DNA of 64,000 bases, taken from positions 57,818,220-57,882,219 of the forward strand of contig OY282609.1 of NCBI GenBank assembly GCA_958298945.1, written 5' to 3'. Origin of the DNA: Atherix ibis (taxonomy: Eukaryota; Arthropoda; Insecta; Diptera; Athericidae). The notes beneath the pieces are model-generated. The model searched no databases and was not told the origin of the DNA. It worked only from the letters and a program-made list of their open reading frames with translations. The translations under genes were made by a program, and so were the position numbers. Shown here piece by piece: positions 35,884-47,899 of this stretch (within the stretch, counting starts at the first letter, position 1; each line of letters starts with the position of its first letter).

Positions 35884-37879
35884 GGAGGATGTTAAGAAAA
35901 CTATACGAGCAATACGGAAACTCTATATACATTCTTCGCCAAAGATAATAGTTAACAGGTTGTCAGACAAGATAAGCCTACAACAGACATTGAATAAAAT
36001 AATATCTCGACCACATACTATGATATATTAAAGTTAAATTTCCTTTATATTTAAGGATCATAACCAAAATTGATATGATTGAAAATGAAAAATAATATAG
36101 TAAAATTAAGGATAATATAAAAATGGAAGTGAAAAATAATATGGTAAAGTTGAATTTTATAGAAATAACAAACACATTTCAAAAAGTAGACGAGTAAAAG
36201 GTATAAAATAAAAACTCAACACATTGAAATAAATGGAAACAAAATTAAATCCCATTTTTCCCATTCCGACCAATCTATAGTATTTGAATATTTAAATGTA
36301 GCATCTGCGGGCGTTCTCGTTCCCCCCAGAATCCACAGCATCCATAGCTGTCCTCCACGCATACCTCTAAACCAAGTGTGTACACCATTTTCCTCCAGGG
36401 ATCCTTGTTCATTTCTCTTCTTATTCAATAGCATGCGACTGATTTTATGTCATTAGGCACTTGTTTTTATGGTAGGCTCTCTGACAACGGTAACATCGTT
36501 CACAATCTATCTAACGTCAAATGTCTACGTTTATTTTTGTACAATGAATCTGCCAAGGGAAATGGTAATTTGATCTTTTACATATCACAACATCTACCCT
36601 TTCTTGTGCTGTTTTAGTCTGTTCGGCTCGGCTCTGTTCTAAGTTTGCAATGTTAAACGAAGACACATGACAAAAAATAGAAAGGAGGAAAATATAGCAA
36701 AAAACAAGCCCAAACCATCATCGATCCTACAGAGATGGTAAGTATAAATACTCCCTTCGACTGCAACCCAACATCCCTAGTGTCAAAACAAAAGCATAAT
36801 TCAACCGTTCTGCTTTCATAAGAGCACTGTCACTTGCTCTAAGGGCATCATCCCCATTTTATACTCACTCTACACATGAAGTTACCGACAACAATTTTCT
36901 TTTCGCTTCCCATCATCTTTTTGACCATTAAAAGCCCAACTTTTTCGAGTGGTGTCATTATCGCTGTTACGCTTTCACATCATACGCCAGCCAACTTGTC
37001 GTCCTCAGTTCGTTTGTCTGCTCTTTGCGAGATTTCCTCTCTTTCTGAACATAGATACAGGTGGTGGCTATCAATAAAGACAGCTTTGGTGATTCCTGAT
37101 GGAAAATGGATAAATGGGAAAATGTCATTATTGACTGAAGTTAAGAGCTAAATTACAAAGGATACAAATCGAAAGAAAACCAACTAAGTGTTGGCTTTGC
37201 TCAATCCTAGCTCCGCCTTTCCCCCCCTTCTATCAACATTCGTTTACTCTGCAATTTATTCGAACCACCTTGAAGAGAATTCTCTTCCTCCACATTTCCC
37301 CTCGACCACCGATCCTATTTTCCTGTTCCACCATTAAGTTAAAAACTAAAATAATTCAAGGAGTTATGGGATGGCCGTTTCATTTATATAATATTGAAAA
37401 TTAAAAAGGATTCCAATTCAAAAGATATTTACCTTAATGCTATTTCATGGTTAACAGCTATTTTATTACAATATATTTTCTAAAAAAAATCAATTTCTCT
37501 CAAGATTACCATAATAAAAGTAAATAATTTACTTAAAAATTAATAGAAAAAAAGAAACCAAGAAAAATATTTTCTTTTGATATTAACAAAAATTTGAATG
37601 GATTTTTTTTTTAAAAGAAGGATGAAAATTGTTGTTAATCAGATCTTAGTATTTTCGAATTAAGTTATTGTATTTTCGAATTTATCTTATTTCAATTAGA
37701 AGTAGATATATTATCCGCTGATATTCGGATTTCTCTTATTATTCTGTTCGAAATTATGTCGAGTGACTACAGATAAATATCTAGGTAATTTTCTTGGCGT
37801 TTGGTTTTTCATGTTCTTATTTTTCACAGATCACGCGTGACACGTGACGTGTATATCAAAGTCAAAAGTGTTCAATTAG
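35884..37879. other. Long stretch without a recognised gene
   Basis: About 2 kb. A 91-codon plus-strand frame at 36876-37151 starts with a hydrophobic signal-peptide-like segment (MKLPTTIFFSLPIIFLTIKS), but the remainder has no family match and no splice or promoter context supports it. A minus-strand 65-codon hydrophobic frame (35978-36175) is low complexity. I cannot support a gene here. Confidence 0.4.
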
Positions 37880-38950
37880 TATTGCCATTTCATCAAGGAA
37901 AGACGCACCCGAACAACGCTTACAAATTATTGAATTCTATTATCAAAATTCGTGCTCTGTAAAAAATGTGTTTCGCGCACTTCGACGCACTTTATGGTCG
38001 TTATAATCGAATATTTATGAGCAAGCAATTCGAGCAATAGTGACACAATTTTGTGGTAATTTCGCAGGACATCAAACCACTAACCCGTGTGCGTGGAATG
38101 AGTACAGAGGAAAATATTGCTTCCCTAGTGTTCAGTGATGGTGGAGACCGTGATTTGTTCATTCGTCGCCGTTCACAGCAATTTGGATTGTGTTACTCCA
38201 CTATGTGGACGATTTTACGCAAGGATCTTGGTCTGAAACCGTATCAAATACAGTTCGTGAAAGCATTGAAGCCGAATTTTCGGTGAGTGGACCTTAGAAC
38301 AACTTGAGGAGAATCCGTTTCCTTTACCAAAATAATTGCGTTCAGCGCCGAAGGTCATTTCTGGTTGAATGGGTATGTGAATAAGCAAAATTCTCTAATG
38401 AACAACCACAGGCAAAACAAGAACTGCCATTGCATCTAGAAAAATGCACTGTTTGATGCAGTTTAAGGGCTGATGGAATCATCGGTCCGTATTTCTTTAA
38501 AGATGACGCTGGGGTCGCAACGTTACCGCCAAGGACGCCCACTATCAATCGATGATTTCGAACTTTTTTTTTGCCCAAAATGCATGAACTGCATCTGGTC
38601 GACATGTGGTTTCAACAAGACGGTGCTACATTCCACACAGTCCAAAACAATGGACATATTGAGAGATGAGTTCAGTGAACAATTTACCTCAAGTTTCGGA
38701 CCGGTGAGTTGGCCTCCTTGATCGTCCGATTTGACGCCTCTAGACTATTTTTGTGGGGCTACGTAAAGTCACTCGTCCATATCGATAAACCAGTGTTACT
38801 TACAACCTATGAAGACAACATTGAAGATGTTATTAGTGAGATACAAGCCGAACTGCTCGAAAAAGTGGTTAGAAATTAGATCTCTAGCATGGATCATTGA
38901 AAACATGGTCATGACCAACATTTACCTGAAATAATCTTTAAAAAGCAAAT
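37880..38950 (+). pseudogene. DD41D (rosa-like) transposase relic, second lineage
   Basis: Plus-strand relic of about 1.07 kb. The N-terminus (APEQRLQIIEFYYQNSCSVK, from about 37905) is the family's helix-turn-helix start. RDLFIRRRSQQFGLCYSTMW and TILRKDLGLKPYQIQFVKAL (38147-38270) are the linker preceding the catalytic core. The DEAHF motif is degraded near 38345. DMWFQQDGATFHT (about 38603) is the second catalytic motif, and a shifted frame gives LTPLDYF and GYVKSLVH (about 38735-38780). The C-terminus GHDQHLPEIIFKKQ is at 38905-38945. Several stops and frameshifts. Terminal repeats were not identified. It belongs with, but differs clearly from, the copy at 6953-8014. Confidence 0.78.
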
Positions 38951-39384
38951 GGCAAGCATCGATTTGTCTACTTTTGTAGTTCTTCTGTGTTTGAAAACCA
39001 AGTCCATGCTCGGATACAAAACGTTTAGACCAAATTGACCTATTAAAATCCTTGTCCTCTCAGACAAAACATTTTGCATTTTAAGTTTCTTAGACAAAAG
39101 GAAATTTGTGTAGCTTATTTATGTAAAAGGAAATCTTTTACAAAAATGGCGAGTCTTCTCTCCCGCTTTTAGTTTTGGAGGCTAAGGGTTTAAAGAACAA
39201 AGGAGATCTGGCTTTTTATTTTTTCAGACCGAGAGAAAGGAGATCTGGCTTTTTTTTGCATTTTACACTTCTTAGATATAAAGGACTTTTGGTATTCAAA
39301 AAAATACCAAAAGTCCTTTATATCAAATTTTTGCATTCAATTTCATAGAAAGGAAACCGTAGTTCCCCATGCTATGTTATGTTT
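38951..39384. repeat. Degenerate direct repeats plus a 22-bp hairpin
   Basis: AAAGGAGATCTGGCTTTTT occurs at 39199-39217 and again at 39236-39254. TTTGCATTTTA followed by TTCTTAGA occurs at about 39072 and 39257. Positions 39275-39296 and 39303-39324 form a perfect 22-bp inverted repeat with a 6-base loop. Together they suggest a small decayed tandem array. No gene is present. Confidence 0.6.
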
Positions 39385-41325
39385 TATTTAACGTGGTTTA
39401 TTTCTTTTTTGACCTAAAAGCACGAGCCACCTACAACTATAGGGATTGCGTAACGCACAATCAGCGCCCTAGTATAATTGATAGTTAAAAGTCAGTAATC
39501 AGTTACAAGCTGACTACTCTAACTGTTGGTGGCGAGGACTACCTAAACATCTACTGTCATTAGCAGTGACAGCACCCGAGATAATTGCAAGTTATTGCCA
39601 GTTATCGCCCACCCGAGATCCGTAGATCGTACCCGTGATATGGGTATCAATCACAGCCATTACGTTGCTGCCTAAGCGTCTCACCAATATCTGGCACAGT
39701 GTGTTCCAACACCATGGAGCACCCCGACTCCCGTAGTACCAATTTTTGTTTTAAGAGTACTTCCGTTTGTAGGCCGCTCATTGAGCTACGGTCAAGGATC
39801 TTGTACATCCCTAGGTACCGCTAAGCCAGCTCAGGTACGTGGGTTCGCCAACACACGAAAGTATAACCGGAATCAACCTTGGTCTTTCACCCGGTTGTAG
39901 CCACCCTGCGTGTTACTCACACACTCATTCACGCACTATTCTCGGTCTCCTCTCAAAAAGTGCCACGGCAAATCTATTAAGGCATTCATACCTCTCTCTA
40001 ACACCCAACACGCCACTCACATCCTCACTCTCATCATTCACCACGATTCCACATGCACGTAAGTCACGCAAATCCCCGTACAGGCCACACTCAATGAGAA
40101 GGTGCTTGGTACTCTCCTCCGCCGCCCCACAAGGGCATCTAGCCTCCGTAGCTAGATCACGCCTGCACAGGAACCCATTCATACTGCCGTGTCCCGTGAG
40201 TAAATACCTAAGGTACAGACCAAATTCAAATCCATACGCAGATGTAAAGCACACATCCGAAATGAACATATGCGTCCATCTGCCATTCACACTTTCATCC
40301 CATCGACGTTGCCAAATTTCACACATTCAGTTCAGGACCAGTACACGCCACTGGCGTGAACCAAGATCCTGAACCTCTTCATTCGTAACCGGACAACCAG
40401 CAAGCGGAATGCTTCGTAGACGGTAGTAGATGCTTCCACGCAGCACCTCCAGGTCCCATGGAATTTCTCCAATGATAACCTGCATATCATCGGTTTACAC
40501 GGTTCTACATACATTCAAACATGTATACAAAGTCAGACGCTGAACTGAATTTATGCCCACCCTTGCATACTAGTGGCGAATAAAGTCAGCCCATACACAC
40601 GACGCATACATTGCATACGGAACAAGCACGCTCTTGTACAGGACTTTCACCGCTCTGAATCGAAGCCCCATTCCTTGCGAAATACTCGCACCAGCATGCC
40701 AACCAAAAAGGCCACGTGCCCCCTTTAGTTGTAGCAAATGACGCCGAAAGTACAGCCTCTCTGGAACCTTTACTCCAAGCTACTGTACTTTCCGCGCGTA
40801 TCGGACCCCGACCGTTCCTAAACGAATATTGGGCGGCCTACTGGGCGCCAAAAACACTTCAGCAACATACACACAGTTTTCCTTTCGGAAACATTCACTC
40901 CCATTCTATTTCCCCATTCAGAGACTATCTGAATATAGCGGCTTCCCGCTATCTTTACTGCAGACCTACTCCCGCCCTCAATCATAATTAGAAGATCATC
41001 CGCATATGCAGTCACACCGCAACCGGTTACCTCCAACTGTACCAAGAGACCGTTGATCATCAAATTCCAGATGGCGGGGCCGGCCACAGATCTCTGTGGG
41101 CAACCACGCCCCATCTGACGAACAACCCTCCCATTGTTCCCGCACACGACCGCATACCTTTCATGGAAGTAACTTCGCCATAGAGAATTTTCTTCACATG
41201 AAACCTCCTCAAGCCGATCAATAATGCGATCCCATCGCAAGCAGTTGCACGCACTTCGGAAATCCACAAACACACCACATAGTACTTACTCTCACTCTCA
41301 GCAACATACCGTCGGCCCGGTAGCA
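39385..41325 (-). mobile_element. R1-like LINE, 5'-truncated, better copy
   Basis: Minus-strand LINE relic. The 3' non-coding region is at about 39400-39900 and is strikingly similar to 12890-13370. The protein C-terminus is at 39925-40326 and the reverse-transcriptase palm at 40818-41325. The 5' edge lies inside the RT just before the first palm motif. The 3' boundary is taken from where similarity with the 12.9-kb copy begins (TATTTAACGTG at about 39388). I found no clear target duplication. A tRNA-like sequence abuts the 5' edge. Confidence 0.85.
39925..41325 (-). pseudogene. R1-like LINE ORF2, partial (RT palm and zinc knuckle)
   Basis: The frame 41273-40818 reads FVDFRSACNCLRWDRIIDRL (first catalytic Asp), GCPQRSVAGPAIWNLMINGL and the active site TAYADDLLIMIEGGSRSAV, then GVNVSERKTVCMLLK. 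After a frameshift near 40840 the thumb region is decayed through 40330. The frame 40326-39925 gives IWQRRWDESVNGRWTHMFIS, LLTGHGSMNGFLCRRDL and the CCHC-type knuckle CPCGAAEESTKHLLIEC, ending near NRFAVALFERRPR. These match R1-clade LINEs, in which the C-terminal knuckle helps bind nucleic acid. No endonuclease is present because the copy is 5'-truncated. Non-functional. Confidence 0.85.
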
Positions 41326-41372
41326 CAATCGTTAGCGTGCTGGACTATCATCCAATCGTGGATAAACGACCA
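41311..41372 (+). other. tRNA-like 5' half (tRNA pseudogene or SINE head)
   Basis: CCGGTAGCACAATCGTTAGC resembles a tRNA D-arm with an A-box, and GTGCTGGACTATCATCCAAT resembles an anticodon arm with a TGGA/TCCA stem. The expected T-arm is degenerate (no clean GGTTCGAATCC) and no matching acceptor 3' strand is present. The pattern is closest to Gln-type eukaryotic tRNAs by memory. It could be the head of a tRNA-derived SINE or chance similarity. Confidence 0.35.
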
Positions 41373-43655
41373 TATTTGCCAAAGACAATAACCCGAAATG
41401 GACTTAATGCTCACCGCTCCTACTGGACAAAAAATGGCACCGGACCGAATAATGCACTGATAAAATTTTCAAACGGTCCCACTGTTCCGAAAGGAATGTT
41501 AAAAGGGGAATAGTTAGACGTTTTTGAACAAAAATTTTTGATATGGAACAATCAATTGTCATTTTCATTTTTCAGTCAGCAGATCTTAGGCAAAAAGAGG
41601 CATATCTTCTATTTAATTATTGAAGAAAAGTAACAAAGGACATCTAGTATTCTACCTTCGCAAACAGGGATTTTTTGGAACTCAACGGCATTTAACTTTT
41701 TCCTTCTACAGCGGGTCTTAGCTGCATATACCAAAATATCCTTTATTAAAGAAAGAGCACAATTGTTTGAAAATTTTAGAAATATTTTTGTTAATATAAA
41801 AAGGACAAAATTCTAAAATTTTATGAAATCGTTGAAAGTAGAAGCCTTTTTTTTTACAAAAAAAAAACCAAAATCTCAATTAAAAGAGTTCCTACAAAAG
41901 AGGTGCACTATTTTTTAAAATAATGAGACAACACCCCCCCATCCCCCTCTTGACTGCTTTTGGTTTTGATTATAGGAGCATAGGTTTCCGGACGTTTGTG
42001 TCTTTCCTTTCTCGTTTGTTTTCTCTGTTGGTTTCCATCATACACTAAATATGATTACTACACCTCATTTTTATCCTGTTTCTTCATTTATATTATTTAC
42101 ATGTTATTCTAATACCTCCCAGTTTTTTTTCTACTTAAATTTTGTTTCTTTCTTTAGCAATAAATCTTATGTGTATTATAATTTAAATATAAAGCGGAAA
42201 TGGAATTACTTACATATGAAAAAAAGGTACGAACTTTAGAGTAAAAGAAAAAAACCAAACGAAAACAACCAAATATTAGGAATATTCACAGCATGAAAAT
42301 TTTTATACCCAGTACGATAAAATATTCTATAAAAAGGATTATTTTATTTTTTAAACGAAGGATATATAAAAAAAATGCAGAGTTCTGACTGTGTTGGTAT
42401 ACAGTATATAATAGAGTGAATGGCAGAAGTAATGGAATTTTCTTTAGGGTTGAAAACCAACTAAGGATATACAAAAATATTACAATATTATGCCTTTCTT
42501 CTAGCAAAATTCCGCTGTCCCTTTTCCATCAACCACTCCCTCTTCTATACTCTAAAAGCAAAACTGAGTTGAAATAAATAATTCAGTTTTTTAAACAATA
42601 TTTTGTTTACCTAATAAAGTTTTTGGAATTAATTTTAATTTTTCTTCTAACCATTTGGTGGTAGGTAGGAACCTCAAAATAAAGGCACAATAAACGTATA
42701 ATATTGTACATAAAATAAAATGGTGGAAAATTCATGCAAAATAATATATAAAAATATTCTTCTCCTTAAACAAAGGCAAGAAAAAAATATTGGTAATAAT
42801 TTTCAATTCCATTTGTTTGAATATAATTCTTCAGTCTATAAAGTTTTGTAAAACAAATTTTATTAATAAAAATAAAAAAAAAACCATAAATCAGTAGAGA
42901 AAATCGATTTAAAATGTAATCGAATTTACAAAATCATGCAGACTAGACGGGTGGTATACTGCAGAATTACCTGTAGATAAGAAGATATACTTTTCGTAAA
43001 GTATCCAATTTTGTATAGTCGCTGATAATAAAAGAACAATGCGAAAACAGGCATACAAGATAAAATATTACCTTTATCAATTATTAATATTGAGAGAGGA
43101 AAAATTGAAAATAATATCGATAAAATTACCTAAACAGATAGAAAGGAGGAGTATGTGTTGTGAAAATGGAGCAATTTCGTAATGAATATCAAGAGATATT
43201 GGTATGATGAATGCATGAAAAATATGAATAAGAGGATTGCTACCGAATTGATGAGCTGAATCGTACCCTAGATCAATTACAGGTAATAATTTAGCTTATC
43301 GACAGGAGACACACTTTTAAGAACTTTAGCATCCCCAAACGAGAATCCAATAAACAAAGCAATAAAATAAGCAAACCATCCCTTAATCATAAGACTATCG
43401 TTCCAGGTCTCTTCAATTGATGATCAAACAAACAAAGCTAACAGACCGATAAAAAGGAAGGTGAATTATAAAGATTTTATGTAGTTTTTCAATACGTAAT
43501 TATGTAATAAAATTTAATGAAAATCAATCTATTATAAGGCAAGTTATGCTAAATTCGATGAAGTCCGCAATAGTTTGGAATTTTTTCGAAGATAGAGGAT
43601 TGTACGTTCTCCTCGGAATACTTACTCGTAAATTTCATACCTCCTATCAAATATA
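41373..43655. other. Long stretch without a recognised gene
   Basis: About 2.3 kb of AT-rich DNA. Short frames at 42051-42239 (plus) and 42286-42507 (minus) are hydrophobic low-complexity translations of T-rich sequence. Nothing recognisable. Confidence 0.45.
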
Positions 43656-44585
43656 TTGGGTTGTTCGGAAAGTAATTCGTTTTTTCCCAACAGATGACTT
43701 AATTGTATTGTATTTTTCCACAACCAACTTCACACTTAAGCCACATAATCATGTGTATTTTTGATAGCTGATATAACACGACTTGCTTGAGAAAAAATTC
43801 GATTGATTCTGCACAGTAGTTTTTGCTTGATACCCTTTTAAATATGGAAAGTGAAAAACCGCATTTTCAGAATATTTTACTTTTTTACTATAGAAAAGAT
43901 AAAAATTCTGTTCAAGCAAGAAAAAAATTATCCGATATGTATGGAGAAGATGTGTTAAGTGAGCGCCAGCACCAAAACTGGTTTGCAAAATTTTGAGCTG
44001 GCAATTTTGATCTCGAAGATGCACCACGTTCTGGAAGGCCAGTTGAAGCTTATGAAGACACAAAAAAAGGCAGTAATTAATGCAAACCGGCGAATAACAA
44101 CTCGTGAGATCGCTGAAAGATTAAATTTATCGTATTCGACCATTCGTGATCATTTGAAACGGCTAGGTTTAATCTGAAAGCTCGACATATGATTTGCTTC
44201 TCAAACGTCAAGAAAATGATCCATCCATTTTTGAAGCGTACACGTATCATCACTGGGGACGAGAAATGGGTTGTCTACAACAATGTTAAGCGCAAAAGAT
44301 CCTGGAGTAGAAAAGATGAACCGGCTCAAACCACTTCGAAAGATGAACTGGCTCAAACCATCTGTCTGGTGCGATTTCAAAGGAATCGTTTATTTTGAGC
44401 TTCTACTGAACAACACAACGATCAATTCTTAAGTGTACTGTCATCATTTGGATAAATTGAATGGTTCACTTAAAGAAAAAAGGCCAGAATTGGTTAATAG
44501 GAAAGGTATAGTGTTCCAACAGGATAATGCGAAACCACATACAAGTTTGACCACTCGGCAAAAGCTTTTAGAGCTTGGATGGTAT
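43656..44585 (+). mobile_element. mariner transposon, family B, 3'-truncated
   Basis: The left end is complete (TTGGGTTGTTCGGAAAGTAA from 43656, after TA). It has the longest 5' untranslated region of the family, about 180 bases. The transposase starts at about ATG 43837 (MESEKPHFQNILLFYYRKDK), followed by VLSERQHQNWFAKF, a stop, DAPRSGRPVEA and the second helix-turn-helix RITTREIAERLNLSYSTIRD. A TGA follows RLGLI where the family has Ser, then about 50 bases are deleted. TGDEKWVVYNN (44250) and KGIVFQQDNAKPHTS (44500) give the first two catalytic motifs. The copy stops at GWY (44582), so the third aspartate and right terminal repeat are missing. The family C element lies 40 bases downstream. 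Confidence 0.88.
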
Positions 44586-44625
44586 ATACAAAATCCTGTT
44601 GGAACATTACACCTTTTTTATATTA

Positions 44626-44882
44626 AAATCATACAACATGCAGCGCCATCTATTGAAAATTTACAGCACTAAAAAGATACATTAATTGACTTTCGGATGA
44701 CAGATATGAAAGTTACAGCTATTTCAATAAAAGAAAAAGTGTGCTAATGTTACAAAACAAAAAAGAGCAAATATAAAATTTTGTATTAAACTTGAAAAAA
44801 AAATTCGCTGAGCCATACGAATTGATGGAAAAAGTTTATGGTGATAATTTTCAATAGATGGCGCTGCATGTTGTATGATTTA
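44626..44882 (+). mobile_element. Short mariner deletion derivative, family C
   Basis: Perfect 34-bp terminal inverted repeats: AATCATACAACATGCAGCGC... (44627-44660) and its reverse complement (44847-44880). The whole element is about 256 bp. Inside, about 44758-44855, lies the start of a mariner transposase: ANIKFCIKLEKK followed, after one extra A in an A-run, by FAEPYELMEKVYGDNFQ. These are the first helix-turn-helix residues of irritans/mori-type mariners. The coding sequence then runs directly into the right terminal repeat. It is thus a non-autonomous element that kept both ends and the first 35 codons or so. No full-length copy of this family is in the window. Confidence 0.85.
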
Positions 44883-45489
44883 AAAAAATGGAAGATAAGA
44901 AATAATTAGGTCTAAATAATATTGTCTTGTCTCTAAATGTTGCTACAAAACTTTCAAAATATTCAAACTGTTTTCTAAAACACCTTATAAACTTTTTATA
45001 CAACCATTTAAAATAAAAATTAGAACTTAAATTTAAATAAAATAAATAAAACTTTCGAATAGACAACAGATCGTTATTAGTAAATATCAGTTAAAACTTG
45101 ATAGCTGTTTTGTAGAAGCAATCAAAAAAAAGATTACTGGTGATTGTGACTACATTACAATTGGACTTTCTAGGTGTGATCAGTATATTTAGAAAATGTA
45201 GCCCCAAAGAATGACATTTTAACTTCGATGGATATGTTTTTAATACATCAAAAAGAGTACTTGAATAAATTATTAGCCATATAGAGTTGTTGAAGTCATT
45301 TAAATATAGAATTGACAGATATAAAGAGGTAAAAAATCTTGTTTAAATTTCAATTTAAGAGGAACGATTATTGCCCAGGATTATTTGTAAATATCTCCTA
45401 AGCGTTTGATCATGGATATCTGGAAACTGAAGAGATTCCTTGCTTGAACAAACTACTTTATTATATTTTCATTTCCAAACAGCACTTCA
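44883..45489. other. AT-rich sequence, no gene recognised
   Basis: About 600 bases between the family C element and the Jockey-like relic. No motif was recognised; earlier parts of the LINE may be present but too decayed to read. Confidence 0.42.
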
Positions 45490-46020
45490 CTTAGAATCCT
45501 TAGAAATATGTCCTATTTTCGCCGGAGTTCCATAGGGCAGTATACTTAATCCCATCTGATTCTAAGATTACCATTACAACTTACGCAAATGATACGAACA
45601 TACTTACTACCCATACATACTTAATTCTGACATAGCTTCCCATCATTCACAGATATTAAACAAGATATCCACAATCTTCAATTCTGGTTTAAGGGAGGGT
45701 AAATGAACAGAAGAGTGTTCACATTACTTTCACTCTTTACCAACGACAACCTACCTAATTTATACCTTAATGGCAAAATGATTGCACAGAAAGCACTTCT
45801 TAGACAACTAAAACGTTCGAGACTAAGAATAAATAGTAAACTTTTAATATAGAACGCAATTATAAAAACCTATTTGCACCAATGGAATTAAAAGTAATTC
45901 CTATCGCATCCAGGCCTCACAATCCAAGATCCTCCGTAAAATTGTTGATGCCTACTTTTATGTTCGTATTAATGTAAAACAACGTGATTTCCTTAAGTTG
46001 GACATGAGTATGTCCACTTA
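45490..46020 (+). pseudogene. Jockey-like LINE reverse transcriptase relic
   Basis: An old plus-strand relic. FAGVP*GSILNPI (45520-45560) matches the GVPQGSILGPILYN motif, and a decayed YADDT-like segment follows near 45580. SRLRINSKLL and NAIIKTYL (45815-45875) match the SKLTTSKLLLYNTVLKPIWT segment of the better copy at 21637-24114. QASQSKILRKIVDAYFYVRI (about 45908-45970) matches QSLQSRILRKIVNAPFYVRN. Order and spacing follow the better copy. No continuous frame remains. Confidence 0.7.
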
Positions 46021-46441
46021 AGGTGTATCCCAGTCATACCACACCTCTCAGAGTAAGTATTAGTACATATCCCCCCCATTGTTAAACGGAAAATTGTTAA
46101 AATACTTTCTATTTTTAAAAAAGCAACTTTTTTCATTAAAAATTATCAAAGTCTTTAAAAATAGAAACTGGGGGATTCGTTTTATATGTTTTAAATAATT
46201 CAAATAATTGATTTTTTCTTCAATCGATAAAAGTTCGGTGAAGGGAGTGAGGGTGAAAAAGCAGTTTTGCAATAAGAACTTTGTGTAGAATTCTCACTAG
46301 CAATTAAAGGTTGGAGATCAAGAACTTACGTATCTCTAAGAATGTATGAATGAATATTCATCAATATAAACTGAATGAAGGGATGATTTAAGGAGGAACT
46401 CATATTCGCATAGAAATGAAAGTAAAATGGTCAAGAGATGA
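46021..46441. other. Sequence without a recognised gene
   Basis: No gene, element end or RNA signature seen. The frame at 46060-46272 (minus) has no motif. Confidence 0.42.
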
Positions 46442-46502
46442 AAGTTAGGGGAGATGGTCTGCTCCATTTATATGTGAAGGAGCAGACCATCTCCCCTAAC
46501 TT
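46442..46502. repeat. Perfect 24-bp hairpin
   Basis: Positions 46442-46465 and 46479-46502 are exact reverse complements around a 13-base AT-rich loop. The stem is GC-richer than its surroundings. No target duplication is visible. Confidence 0.9.
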
Positions 46503-47899
46503 GACTTGATGAAAGAAGAATAATTTGGAGTGAATGACCTCAGATTTGTGTAAATTGTTTGGGGGCGGAGGGGGGATTGGCAGGGGACTGTAATGTGTCT
46601 ACCTGTATCCGGTTGCATTTCATAGCTTAGAGAATCTTCAGACTGGATAACGAATACCTGAGAGTAAATTCATGATATTCGATTATACGAAATAAATTAA
46701 AAATCAATGCCTTCTGATTGGATAAAAATTGAATTTTCATTTTGTACATGAAAAACATGCGTATTAAGTACGTATATTTTTCATGTCAAAAATGTCTCAA
46801 TTATAGAAAAAATTAAAACAAAAATTAAAATCGAATTTTTTTCGTACGTTATGGATTTTTTTAAGAGAGTAAATGACTAAAATTTCATGCAGAACAAGCA
46901 CTCTGTTTTTTAGACTTTATAAATCCATAAATTGCGAGTAGCAATTATCGAGGGAACTTAAACCCTCAGTAAATTCCACGCAAAATTTAATATTTTTTAA
47001 AACTTTCGTAAAATCTTGAAAAAGCAAAAAAAAAAAAATTCTAAATGACAATTAAATTTTTTGTTAAGAGAGTCAACACATTTCTAATTTTTCCTAGCAA
47101 AGCCAAGGTCTTGTATAAACGTCAATTTAAGATAAAAAAAGCTCCCAAATTTGGGACTAAAATATTCTAGAATATTTTTGTTTTCGTTTTCCCAATTGAA
47201 AAAACTACCAAAAAAATTGAAAATTTAATTGAATAACCAATTTGAATCGGACAAATTTTGATAGGAAGAAAAAGTAATATTTTTAGACCTCCAAAAACGT
47301 CCCTTAAAAAAAATGCGAGTGAAATTTTCATTAGAAAAGTCAACGTTTTCGATTTTTTTTTTGGCAAGGACAAATTCTTGTGTAAATAATAAATGCGTCA
47401 ATTTAAGGTCATAAGACGTTCTTAAACGGTGATTTCTATTATTTTTTTTCTGTTTTCAGCATTATCTGTGATTTTTTTCAGTTTTCATGTTTGTATGTAA
47501 GTTCCCTCAAACATAAGAACATAGGCCATTTTGTAGCGACACGACCATGAGGTCATTAGGCCAGTGTCCCTAATGAAACTTATCGATAGTTGGTTGTATG
47601 GAGTAATTAAACATATTCGAAGCTAAATTTTCTGGACCATATTACATTCGTTTAAAAATTAAAGAGAGAACTTGAGGAATAGAGTTGTTGGGTTAAGCAG
47701 CTTAACAATGGAAGGAGTCACTAAGTGGCATTCATTTAAAATATGAGGAGTGCAAGCACGAAATTGGTTATCGAAGAGAAAATCATAGCCAAATGCGGTA
47801 TAATTAATCCGCTTACCCAGAATTTTGGAATTTTTGTTGAGTAGACAATTCTTCCACCATTGGCATCGTCTATTTGTCCACAAATGGACAAAGATAATA
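46503..47899. repeat. Gene-poor stretch with a diverged tandem duplication near 47.1-47.4 kb
   Basis: Around 47050-47150 and 47315-47420 the same order of words recurs about 267 bases apart: an AAATTTT block, GTCAAC, a T-rich run, GCAAxGxCAA, TCTTGTxTAAA and GTCAATTTAAG. Divergence is high, so this is an old tandem or segmental duplication. The rest holds a G-rich tract (46559-46585) and no gene. Confidence 0.45.

Noticed and set aside
36876..37151. 91-codon frame with a signal-peptide-like start
   Set aside because: A hydrophobic N-terminus alone is weak in AT-rich DNA; no family match, no promoter or splice evidence.
39839..40372. 177-codon plus-strand open frame
   Set aside because: It is antisense to the R1-like LINE C-terminus (39925-40326 minus), whose translation has a recognisable CCHC knuckle.
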